Source: Durusdinium trenchii
Taxonomy: Eukaryota; Sar; Dinophyceae; Suessiales; Symbiodiniaceae
Reading direction: 5' to 3'
Length of the DNA stretch: 64,000 nucleotides
NCBI GenBank assembly: GCA_963970005.1
Contig: CAXAMN010026750.1
Span: 219,619 to 283,618, forward strand
The position numbers and the translations under genes were made by a program. Positions 33,328 through 43,418 of the stretch are shown here, in pieces. A model generated the notes under the pieces. The model did not search any database and had not been told where the DNA came from. It worked only from the letters and a program-made list of their open reading frames with translations. Every line of letters starts with the position of its first letter. The stretch's first letter is position 1.

Positions 33328-34002
33328 TCAGTCACTTGCGAGAGATTCAAAAGAAGACAGGCAAAAAGAGCCTGGATGGATGCGGATGGACCCGGCCTTT
33401 CTTCTCATACATTTGCATTTGTAGCTTTGGTTCATTTGCCTGAAACAAATGGATGTTAATGAAGTTGGCGTGCTCCTAATGACACCAATTTGATTTGCTC
33501 TACTGTAGGTTTTGGCAAGCTTGGACAGCTCAAGCATATCATTTGGAAGTTTTTCCAAGCCGGGACTAGCAGAAGGTTGATGAAGCACCACAAAGCATAC
33601 AACAATATACAGCATGTCAGCAGCTGGTGATGCACAGGTATAATCATCGGCAAGAAGAGGCAGCATGCACTTTAAAATGTCACCCCTACGAAGTGAGGAT
33701 GAAGAGTTTGAGATCTGAGTTGTATCGGCGTTTAGGAAACTTGTCCACAAATGCGTGGTCTTTATCAGCGCTTCCTGGTTCCTCTCGCAATTTTTCATAT
33801 TCTTGAAGGTTTCTGCTTGCTTCTTGAAGGTTTCCTGATCAGGTCGTGCTGCACAAACAAAGCATTTGACGTCAAACCCTTTGGAATTGCAGGTTGGGTG
33901 GGCAGCCCAAACAAAGGTAATAAAACGTTCGCCCTGGCAAAAGCCATTCAACAAACACCTGCTCCAAAGCACTACCAATATGCACCTGGCCCAAAAGTAC
34001 AA
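33328..34002 (-). other. Long open frame, possible exon
   Basis: 224 open codons on the minus strand in non-repetitive sequence, with protein-like composition in its middle part (KTTHLWTSFLNADTTQ, ILKCMLPLLADDYTC, LEKLPNDMLELSKLAK). It has no family match I know and no clear start. Such a length is unusual for chance in this base composition, but plus-strand frames overlap it and no splice partner is evident. Confidence 0.3.
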
Positions 34003-34370
34003 AACACAACCAATTTTCTGGCAACTTAGTTTGAGAATCTTCTTTGGCCACCAATGGCTAGACGTGCGAACATAGATTACAACAGTATTTTTACGAAGGC
34101 TTGCGCCGCACGCGTATGATATGTTGGATGCACTGGAAGTAGTGGTGTCCGAAACATGCCCATCGAGAGCAAGTACAGCATCGCTGAGACTTCAGCTGGT
34201 GAGACAGTATTGTCCAAGGACGGAACGGATCTTGGTCACGGCCCCCTATTGCAATGCACTTCACTCAAGCCGCAGATGACAAAGTGCTTTGCAGAGGCTA
34301 GGATTGCCTGATGGCACTGTGTAATTAGCCCTTTTCATTGAGCACATAGCTCAATTATATAGTTTCATTC

Positions 34371-34664
34371 TTGAGGACAGAGCTGGCTGAACATACTCTT
34401 GCCACGTGTCACAGGCCCTTCTGATTTCTTGGCAGCAAGTGCCTGCAAAGTCTGTACTATACTCTCTGGAGTGGATGACGCAGGACGGATGGTCTGAAAC
34501 TGCAAAACTGCTGGGAACTCTGTAATTTGCGCAACCACAGATTCTGGCATGCACACACAGGAAAAGAAACGTGCAAACACGGCGTTGGACAAGACCAGAT
34601 CTACTACAGGCTTGAGTGCAGTTGCAAGCATCAGCAAGCAAGCCTGCCGGCAGTCCGCCTGCAA
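34371..34664 (-). other. Possible terminal exon
   Basis: The frame reads ALKPVVDLVLSNAVFARFF, then SVVAQITEFPAVLQFQTIRP and ends KSMFSQLCPQE before a TGA. An acceptor-like GCATGCCAG lies just before the SVVAQ part. The codons look protein-like; family unknown. Confidence 0.3.
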
Positions 34665-35134
34665 GCTTGGAAGGTAAGATTCAGGGCTTGACTGCCGACT
34701 CCACCTACTTCATCAGGAGCAGACCGCCAGACCGATGGGTCATTCTTTCCATTGCATCCGATGGGTCGTTGCTTCTGCAGGGTCACGGCTTTTGTCATGA
34801 TTCCGGGGATGCAAGTCAGCGATCCGAAGAGCATTTGTGCACAGGCAAGCAAGCTTCAATAATCTGAAACTTCAATGTTTCGTTTGACCCCCCTGGCTAT
34901 TGATAACACTTGACGCACTACCCGCAGATCTGCAGCGAGTGGACAGAAGTTCAGACAGGTCCGGCCAAGTTTCTCAGCAATTGGACCTTCGTCATTTGTT
35001 TTTACAATTCTACTCCTTTTTCACAGGCGCTGCAGTGGACACGGCGTGAGCCCTTGTTTGAGTTTGGGGCACTACAGGGGACACTGAAGCTGAGTGTGAG
35101 TCTTGACACAGACTGTGCAGTGTACAAGACATGA
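34616..35134 (+). other. Possible exons of an unknown gene
   Basis: One frame gives KIQGLTADSTYFIRSRPPDR and WVILSIASDGSLLL (34,660-34,785), with TCTGCAG after it. A later frame, after GATCTGCAG (34,926-34,934), gives SEWTEVQTGPAKFL and LQWTRREPLFEFGALQGTLK, closing at TGA 35132-35134. TTTTTCACAG (35,018-35,027) offers another acceptor. Protein-like, family unknown; the joining is uncertain. Confidence 0.3.
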
Positions 35135-35359
35135 GGTGGAGCAGACCTCCATGACGTTTGACCCACTGGTTGGAGCCTTGTGATCAATCATTCTGCTTGT
35201 TCAATGTCACTGGCCATTCGATGCAATTCGGGTAGGCGAGAATTCGTGGCCGCTGCAGTGGTTGCTCCTTGTCTGTAACTGGGAACACCACCAGCTTCAC
35301 CTTGCATTCTAGCAGCTTAGTTTGCCAGTTTACGCCTCAAGTTGTGTGCTCTAGGCCAG

Positions 35360-35512
35360 TACTGCCAGAGCTTCATTTTGTCGAAGTATTCCTACTTGAT
35401 GCATTTGGATCAGGCCTTGCTATAGTTCGACTGGGCTTTGTCCTTTCCACAAGAGTTTGTCAGGTGCTTTGCCGGCGATGTGGCTGTGCCTGTACGAGTC
35501 ATGAAATCGTCG
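35360..35512 (+). other. Possible exon with CRRCG motif and strong donor
   Basis: Reads ELHFVEVFLLDAFGSGLAIV and VLCRRCGCACTSHEIV, then GTGAGTATGG at 35,513, a good GT donor. The CxxCG pair recalls the first zinc knuckle of CULT-type domains and is similar to the motif near 21,430. The intron that would follow contains copy 2 of the CTACTAGGAGC repeat. Confidence 0.3.
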
Positions 35513-35550
35513 GTGAGTATGGGAATCTTGGCTCCAAGAAAGGCCTTGGA

Positions 35551-35646
35551 CGCTACTAGGAGCAAAGGGCATCGCTACTAGGAGCAAGGACGGTACTTCC
35601 TAGGGGCTCCTGGCCTTACTGCTAGGAGCAAGGTTCGCTACTAGTA
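35551..35646 (+). repeat. CTACTAGGAGC repeat, copy 2
   Basis: Same order of words as 24,478-24,568 (CTACTAGGAGCAAAGGGCAT, CTAGGGGCTCCTGGCCTTACT, CTAGTAACAAAG). It begins about 40 bases after a GTGAGT donor-like site. Confidence 0.75.
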
Positions 35647-35682
35647 ACAAAGAGTTAAGGAATTGTTGTGATGTAAAGCCCT

Positions 35683-35943
35683 TTGTGTTCTGAGGAAGTC
35701 ACATGCTCAATGGTCGAAGGAGAATGCAGAGCGCAGGCACGGAAGGATTCTGCGTTCTGGCGCATGCACTACCGAAATGTCTTGCAGGAAGAGGGAAGAT
35801 CAGAGACGACAAGCCAACAAGTTCAACAAGAAGCCAGACCTTGTCCTGGAGAATCTTCGGTCAAAGCGGGCAGAAAGAATGACTTTTACGTCGTGCTGTC
35901 TTGCATTACAGATCAGATCTTTTTATTTTTCCCGAATGCCTAG
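35683..35943 (+). other. Open frame, possible exon
   Basis: 87 codons, charged and Gln-rich (ARKDSAFWRMHYRNVLQEEG). CTTGCAG interrupts it at 35,782-35,788 and could be an acceptor. No family recognised. Confidence 0.2.
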
Positions 35944-36677
35944 CGAAGGGTTCTCGTTTAACTCTGGGGGTCTGGGGGTAGAGCCTTGTTCGCGACTCGT
36001 TGTCGTAGCAATCGCAATCGTTGTCAGCCGTCCGCAACCATCTGCAACCGTTCGCAGTGGGGCGCTAAGGCGCTGACATTGGGTGAAGCTTTTGGAGAGG
36101 GTTTTGGATGGAAGCATGACGTGTCAGATTCGTGTGAAATAGCGAGGGAAACGTGAGATGTTGAAGTGTGATGAAGTGTGGAGGATGATTTCACTGCGCA
36201 GGCGCAGCGTTTTGTGACATGGTGAGTTTTCTTTGCAGCCACATTGGGATTGGCGTTTGGACAGTGGTGTTTTTTGGGGTGTTGGATGTGGCTGTGACAT
36301 TGGGATTTGCGTTTCAGGGTGTTGCATCGAAGCTGTGCTTTCGTGACAAGTCTCAGCTGAAATGGCGACTTTGGTGGATGGAGTGTGCTCAGAACGCGTC
36401 GAAGTAATTCCAAGCGTGTGGTGTGGTGCAAAACTTGCTGAAGCTAACATGATATGATATTGTCACTTTTCGTGGCAGGCGCAGTACTTTGTGCGGGCTT
36501 TGAGGTGTGGAAGCGCGATTTTCGTGGCAGGCGCAGGCAATCGTGAGGTTGCAAGGTGTGGAGGTGAGTGTCGCTGTGACATTGGGGTCGGCGTGCGAGC
36601 GGGTCGCTTGGAGGGGCTGGAATCGCAAAGCTGATTGGCAGGGCTGCTTGTGTGTGCTCCGATGGAGCTCCCTCCGC
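35944..36677 (+). repeat. Composite repeat module, copy 2
   Basis: Parallel to 26,363-27,245 with the landmarks listed there. It holds the word TTCGTGGCAGGCGCAG twice (36,471-36,486 and 36,519-36,534), the core of the 42-bp array at 63.1-63.7 kb read on the other strand. Confidence 0.8.
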
Positions 36678-37165
36678 CTGACTTTTGGAGGAAGTCTCGC
36701 ACGAAATGCCCGTTTTGGAGACTTTGACGTGTGACTTTTGGAGGGGGTCTCGTCGCGTGACTTTTGGAGGAAGTCTCGTGCGAAACGCTTGTTTTGCAGA
36801 CTTCAACTGTGAGTTGGAGGATTTTGAGCATGTCTCGCGCGAAACGCTCGTTTATAGGAGACTTGACGAATGAATTTTGGAAGAAGTCTCGTGCGAAATG
36901 CTCGTTTTGGAGACTTGACGTGCGACTTTTGGAGGAAGTCTCGTACGAAACGCTCGTTTTGCAGACTTGAAGTGGGACTTTTGGAGGACGTCTCGTACGA
37001 AACGCTCGTTTTGCAGACTTCAAGTGTGAGTTTTTGAGGAAGTCTCGTGCCAAACGCTCGTTTTGGGGACTTGACGCGTGAATTTTGCAATTCTCACCCG
37101 AAATGCTCGTTTTGGAAACTTGACGTGTGACTTTTGGAGGAAGTCTCGTACGACTTGTTCTGAGC
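36678..37165 (+). repeat. 52-bp tandem repeat (ACTTTTGGAGGAAGTCTCGT)
   Basis: About nine units of ACTTTTGGAGGAAGTCTCGT followed by GCGAAACGCTCGTTTTGGAG and ACTTGACGTGTG, some shortened to 27 bases. The minus strand gives the VKSPKRAF(R/G)TRLP peptide period often seen in dinoflagellate gene models. A decayed unit pair also lies at 27,115-27,240. Confidence 0.9.
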
Positions 37166-37202
37166 TAGACGTGCCGGTTGACTTCTGAAGACGTTCGTAG
37201 TC

Positions 37203-38034
37203 CCCCACAAGAGTGTCCGACAAGAGTGTCCTACAGAGTCCTGCAGGAGTGTCCTACAAGAGTGTCCTACAAGAGTGCGCCGCAAGTGCGTCCCACAAGA
37301 GTGTCCCACAAGAGTAAGAGGGTGTGTCCCACCAGAATGCCATACAAAAGTGCCCCGACAGAGTGACCTCAAGAGTGTTCCGCAAGAGTGTCCCACAAGA
37401 GTGTCCCGCAAGAGTGCTCGACAAGAGTGCCTTACAAGAGTGTCCTGCAAGGATGTCCCACAAGTGTGTCCTACAAAAGAGTGCTCCACAAGGGTGTCCG
37501 AGAAGACTGTCCTACGAGAGTGTCCCGCAAGAGTGACGTAATGTGACGTATAAGAGTGTCCCCCAAGGGTGTCTTGCAAGGTGTCCTACAAGAGTGTCTC
37601 ACAAGAGCGACAATCAAGAGTGCCCGACAAGAGTGTCCTACCAGAGTGTCCCGCAAGGGTGTCCCACAAGAGCGTCCAAAAAGATTGCCCTATACAAGAG
37701 TGTCCCACAAGAGTATCCTACAAGATTACAAGAGAGTTTTTCAAGAGCGTGTTCCGCAAGAGTGCCCCGCAGGAGTGAGTATTATACAAGAGTGTCCCGC
37801 AAGAGTGTCCTACAAGAGTGTCTCACGAGAGTGTCCGACAAGGGTGTCCTACAAGAGCTTCCTACAAGGGAGCCCCACAAGAGTGTCCTACAAGAGTGTT
37901 GCGCAAGAGCGTTCCACAAGAGTGAGTGTGATACAAGGTGTCCCACAAGAGTGCACAAGAGTGTCCCACCAAGGTTACCGAAAAACATGTGTCCTACAAG
38001 AGTGTCCCACACAAGTGTCTCAAAGAGTGTCAAG
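37203..38034 (+). repeat. 13-bp satellite (GTGTCCCACAAGA), array 2
   Basis: About 60 units of the same 13-mer as at 27,248-27,632, with more variants. Frames are open on both strands for up to 210 codons solely because of the repeat. Confidence 0.95.
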
Positions 38035-39679
38035 AATTGTTTGGGTGCTTGTGTTTGAGTACGTGGTTGCATTCTGGTTCCATCTTGTTTTCACATCTTG
38101 TTGCATACTCAATGGTGAACACTACCGTTTGTCGAATCTGGTATCCTTGTTGCTTGCTGAGCATAATCTTCCCCTATTTGCCGCCTAAAGTCCAAGCGCT
38201 TCAAACAAAATGAAACTGGTTTGCCAGCACCACATTACACCTACCTCCAAGATTCCCCAAGCCTGAAGAGACTCAGGCAACATTTAATTTGACGAAAGGT
38301 CGCTTCTGAAATCCTGCCTTCAGTTTGTTTCACGAGGCAAGGGTTGAACTGACAGGGTCGAAGCATTGATTCGATCAAATTTAACAACACTCCCTATTAT
38401 CCCCTTACTATATTGGCGGATCAATAGATACCCTCAAGGGGTGTCAGGATTGATTCCTATGGCAGTTCCTCCTCTGACACCATGCAACTGCGTAGCATGT
38501 TCACTGTGCAGTGGGGCTGTGATCAGTCGCATATTCGCATATGCTTCGGATTTGTTTGCCACTTCACCAGCCTCAACCAGTGGTGAAAGCGTACTCTGTC
38601 AGCAGAGGTAAGAGTCTACCACCTTACCCCTGCAAAGACCTATTGTTTCAACGGTATGAAAAATATTGAAAAATAATGATGAATAATGAACTACTGAACT
38701 ACAACTTCACCAGCAAAGAAGCGTGCTAGGCATACCACTCCACCAGCAATGTCGTAGGACTTTGCCACTTCAAAGGTAAGTGCCCCACATCCCCCATTAG
38801 TCCAGATTATCATCTACTGAGTTAGAGCAACCAGAGATCGGTGAAAATGCTCACCGGTCGTGAACGCTTTCACTTTGCAACCAGACCGTCCTCCCACCAA
38901 GGGTTTGATATTTGCTGTGCACACGATGAGACGTTCGAAACTGCTGTGTAGCATGCTCTGATCCTCGCGTGTTCGCGTGTTTTTAGTTTGTTAGTTTTGC
39001 CAACTGCGTCTGCCTTTCCCCTTTTCTGCTGCAGTGAGAATCGCACTCCGGAAGACACGACGTTCAAACCGTTTGCCGCACCATCATGATCCAACTTCCT
39101 GACATGGTTTTAGCTTTGACAGTTTCCAGCTTGTCGTCAAGTTCTCCTTAATTAATGTGTTCTATATAGAGATACTGTATGATGCTGTAGGAGTGTTTTC
39201 CTGGAAGAAACCAGCCCTGGCTTTCAATATTACAGGATTTACAGGTTGGAACACATCAGCGCACAAGTCAGAATGCACAACAAATTGTGCCATCCTTGCT
39301 ATAATGTTTGAACAACACTTGCGACTGCACACTTCTTGGTGCCAAGGATACCTTGCGACCCATGGCAGCCAGATGATGCACCTGCCATAAACTCACTCAG
39401 TACCTCAGTGGTTTGAAAACATAGTGCTTTATGCAGCAATCTTCGTAGGCTGGAACCGCGAAGGCCAACTATGTCATCCGACAGGCACTCCCGGGGCGCA
39501 TCGCATAGTCGCATCACTGTGTGAAAGAAAGCCTCGAGGTGACGAAAGCAAGAAACTTCTATGAGACCCTTGGAGTGAAGCCATCTGCGGCGACCAAGGA
39601 CGCTCAAAACAAACATGGTGAAGCATGGGTTCCAATCAGTCATATGAGATCACTGATCCTCGAGCACAAGTGATTTAAG
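38035..39679. other. Unassigned sequence
   Basis: A minus-strand frame at 39643-39299 (114 codons, FFHTVMRLCDAPRECLSDD) and donor-like GGTAAGTG at 38,778 were noted but do not add up to a gene. Confidence 0.35.
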
Positions 39680-41262
39680 GACATCCGGAACGCATACCGT
39701 CAGATTGCACTGCGAATTCACCCAGACAAGGCCACACAGAGGGTTTTGTGCAGTGTTCATCCTGTGTTTGAGTCAAAAGGAAAGTTGTTTCAAGTCAAGG
39801 ACCGCCTGACCCGCAACAAAACACGTTTTGCGATCATGTCTTTATCTTTTTGGCTAGTTCAAGTTTGTCGCAGCTTTTCACAGGTGTGCCCTGGCGGGGG
39901 GGATTCAGACCTACTGACCGAGGCAGAGGCTGGGTCAAGCCGTAAACTGTTTGTCCTCGCCTGCTGTCTTTTGCCCTTCGCTGCATTCCTTCCCTGTCGT
40001 TTCTGATTAATACATTGTAGATCATTGTAGATTCACGCGCGCACTTGTTTTGGGCTTGAGTCTTGCGAGCTTATAGGGCAAGACATGGCAAGACCAACGG
40101 CTGCAAAGATGTGCGCAGTTTGCATCGTGTTCAGTTCCCTTGCTCCTATTATTTTCCAATCTTTCCAACACTGCTTTTCTTAGCTCTTTATGATACCGAA
40201 GTGAGATTTATCAAGGTCTACCAACGATGCAGCGATGCCCTTTGAGTCCTGAACAAGTAGTGCCAGAAGGGATTTGCGGACGTGTACACATAGTAGATCA
40301 GTAGATCTATTTCTTGAAAAATATGTACAGTATATAGTTGTGTACAAGTTCCGGAACATGCCCCTAGAAGCATGATGCCACTTGGTGTACAAAACAATTT
40401 GGACACAATGCAAAGAGACGAAGAGACAAGTAGAGACAACAGGAGACTAGCAGAGGGAAGCATAGAGAGAATAGTAGAGCAAGGCAATGGAGAAAGGGTA
40501 CTGCAGAGCCGTAAGAGATAATTAAGAGAAGGCACAAAAAATAGGAGAAACACAGGGAAACGGAGAGGTAAGAAGAAAGCATAAAGAGACGGAGAAAAGA
40601 GCAATTAATATACGCAAAAGTGTGGAAAACTATAATAACAGTAAATTATAGGAAAGTGAACAAATGGGTCGATAAACATAGAGCAGTCTAGAAAAACGTC
40701 TATATTTATACAAAGGGTTGACACAAACGAAGGAAAGTAACTAGAGGAAAGCAGAACACTATGCAAAAAGGAGGGAACAGTTGAGAGATGTAGAGAGAAG
40801 TAGAAAAGTAGAAACAAGTAGAATTCAGCACCGCAACCAAGAGCAAGATCGTAAAAAGTCAAGAAAAGGTAGATACATTTAGGCATCAGTAGAGACAAGA
40901 GTGAACAAGAGTTGAGACATGAGTCAAGTATATAGACGTAGGTAGAGTAAAGATAGTTCAACCTTAGTGACTCCTCCTGAGCAGGGAGCCACTAATGCAC
41001 CCACACTTTGCTGGTTTCCTATGAACATTCTGACCCTGACTCCGGAGAAGATACGAAGCTTCTGAATCCTTGTGATGCAAAGAGGATCAAAGCAGTATTT
41101 GCGTAGTATCAGTATGTGATAGCACGTGTTACTGTCTCACTGGCCTTTTTGCGCAGCAATTGATTCAAGCATTTGGGATGGAACTTCAATGAACTTCATT
41201 GAAAAACAGGCCGCTTTCAAGTTGTTGTCTACAGCTTACGAAGTACTTGGTGACGAAGGCGG
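39680..41262 (+). CDS. J-domain (DnaJ-like) protein, two exon pieces
   Basis: Piece 1 (39680 to about 39742), after the acceptor TGATTTAAG: DIRNAYRQIALRIHPDKATQ, which contains helix II and the HPD loop of J domains. Piece 2 (41210 to about 41262), after GAAAAACAG: AAFKLLSTAYEVLGDEG, which is helix III. Both acceptors are AG|G and both start in phase 0. Possible exon 1 donors are GC at 39731 or GT at 39743. Direct joining gives a slightly short HPD-to-helix III spacing, so a small exon may be missing. The helix I exon was not found. J proteins stimulate Hsp70 ATPase through HPD. The 1.4-kb intron contains a long purine-biased tract. Gene or pseudogene cannot be decided. Confidence 0.6.
40405..40965 (+). 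repeat. Purine-biased tract with GTAGAGA-like words
   Basis: About 560 bases in which A and G strongly dominate on the plus strand (AAGAGACGAAGAGACAAGTAG at its start). Words such as GTAGAGA, GTAGAAA and AGACAAGAG recur without a fixed period. Minus-strand frames here (40604-40218, 40961-40605) are Ser/Leu/Phe-rich because of this bias and are not genes. Confidence 0.7.
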
Positions 41263-42162
41263 GTTCCATGAAGTTTCTATGGCTGGCAGTCTTTTAGTTC
41301 CTTTTTCCTCGAGAAGAGCAGCCAGGAAAAAGAGCATCATACAATCACACAGCAAGGACACCTCATATCGAGCCTCGGGTGGTTTTCCTTTTACCAAAGC
41401 TCGTGAGCAAATTGGGTGTGAGCACGCTGTTGTTTATCCTGGAGTTGGTCAATGATGTGTTGGAGGAACAAGGCAGCCTCAGTCAGCTCGCAAGGGCACG
41501 TGCCCCCAGCTATGACGCAGCAACCCCTTTGCTGGGCCATTTGCTGACTGTGCTATATACAAAGGACCGTTCGGTACACTTCTGTAAAGAAGGTGGGATG
41601 CTGCGGAAGTCAGTATATTATAGCAATCTATGATATATATATATATAATATTAATACTACAGTCTTACAGTATATGATCTTACTACAATATGGTTTGTCA
41701 TATTGTTTGTTGGCATGTCCAAACTTTGTAATGATTGGAATTTGGCCATTTGCACTAGAGCAGCTTATATTTTTGCTGAGGCCGCGCACAACAGCACCAT
41801 CAGAGGGCGCGCGGAGGGAAGCTTGGTTTGGCAAACTCTCCGCCACTCTATGCCAGTTGATCCAAATTTGATTGCGCTGCAAAAGCAGGAGTCTTCAGAA
41901 TTTGTCAGCCAACCTTGAGATAACACGTTGAATTCACATCTTCAACCACAAAGACCTAACTTTTACGAAACTGAGGAAGCATGGCCAGGAGGTCCGGCAC
42001 AACTCTATGAACTTGCATCAGAATAGTCATTTGAGACCATGGCCATCCAGCCATCCATGTTTGACTCTCTTCACAGGCTCCAACGGTTCCAGGGCCCAGA
42101 AGGAGGTGCCGGATGTGAATTGAGCAACGTCATAAACCTCTATGAAAGAATTTAGGTAGGAC

Positions 42163-42544
42163 TTAAGATTATGAATCTGTGCGAAAGGAAAACTGCAGTT
42201 GGGGAAAGCTTGGCGAAAGGTTTGGAGAAAGGCTCTGATTTTTTGATGAATGGATTTTGTTGCGAAAGGGTTGGCGAAGAGGTTTTCAGTACAAAGCATG
42301 TCATCCAAAGATTCCTGATAACCAGGCGAAAGGTTGGCGAAAGGTTCGCGAAGATGTGGCGAAAGCAGTGGTTGCAGATTAGGAATGATTCCCCTTTGCT
42401 GATACTTTTCTTAGATGTAAGTAGCAGAAACTCGGCGAAAGGGTTAGCTAAAGAGGTTGTCGGGTGAAGTGGGTCGGCGAAAGCAAAACATGCAGCCGCG
42501 AAAGCGTTGCGAAGGGATTGGCGAAAGGTTGTTATAATCTTAAT
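42163..42544. mobile_element. Small inverted-repeat element with GCGAAAGG words (MITE-like)
   Basis: Ends TTAAGATTAT (42163-42172) and ATAATCTTAA (42535-42544) are a perfect 10-bp inverted pair. Inside, GCGAAAG occurs about ten times, often as GGCGAAAGGTT. The layout is the same as in the element at 27,639-27,873, where the word is GCGTAAG. No target-site duplication was recognised. Non-coding. Confidence 0.5.
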
Positions 42545-43259
42545 AAAAGTTCCGGATGGTTTTTGACACCGCTCAATTGAAATTAACTCAATTGAATGCC
42601 TGTGAAATCCAGTGACTGTGCAAGGTGAACTTCAAGGCCTGAGGTTTTTGAGCTCTTGAAGCTCTTTCTACTTTTGATGCTCTCATAGCGAAGCCTGGTG
42701 AGTTGAAGCAAGGTCGTCCATGCCATCAATGCTGAAGAGATTCGGATGACGATGAACCCCGGTACGAGCTGTCCTCAGAGGGCAGCTGCATTTTGAATGG
42801 TTGGAATTTGGGAAGCAAGCAAGCAGAAGCAGCATGATTATGAAATTATGCATCAAACATCGCGACATGTATCAACTAGTTGGACATTGTCGGACTTTGG
42901 CCCATAGATTCTATTGCTGTTTACTATTAGTTTGCTTTTCGTTCCATGTTTAATGTGCCTGGCTAGGAGTGTGATGGGGCTAAAGCGTGCAATGTGCAAG
43001 AGGCTAAAGAGGGGGCCGCAAGAGTCTCAGCCAAAAGGGTCCCGCCGGGCTGAAAACTGAGCTTTTGCATTGTTGCATTGAGTTTACAAGCTGTTGACGC
43101 TGAAATTTTCCTGTGCTTTGCAAAAAATGTTTGTTTCACTATAGTCCCATACCGATTGTCCTGTTTCTTGAAGTCCGCCTTTCAGGGCAAAATGTGCTCT
43201 CACTGTGGTTCCATTCGGTTTTCAATCCGCAGGCAACATGTAGTCAGCTAGCATAATGA

Positions 43260-43418
43260 TGCAGTGCACTGCGGCGCCTCAAATCATTTAAAGTGTTCCT
43301 TCTGAGGCCGGAGAGCATCGATCTTTGTGATGCAAAGGGCTGCATCTTGGAGGATGACCATCGCTTTGTGTCAGACCAGGCTGAGACTGCAGCTCTCTAC
43401 GGCAGCACTTGCTTGTAG
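43260..43418 (+). other. Possible exon
   Basis: 52 codons open to a TAG at 43416-43418: LKSFKVFLLRPESIDLCDAK then GCILEDDHRFVSDQAETAAL. Composition is strongly protein-like compared with the surroundings. I know no family for it; no splice partner was identified. Confidence 0.3.

Noticed and set aside
36024..37053. Minus-strand frames up to 196 codons (SETSSKSH-type)
   Set aside because: They follow the 52-bp repeat period.
37543..38188. 210-codon plus-strand frame
   Set aside because: Almost entirely the 13-bp satellite; peptide has the same 13-residue period in every frame.
40218..40961. Leu/Ser/Phe-rich minus-strand frames resembling membrane proteins
   Set aside because: The plus strand is a purine tract, so its complement encodes hydrophobic residues without being a gene.
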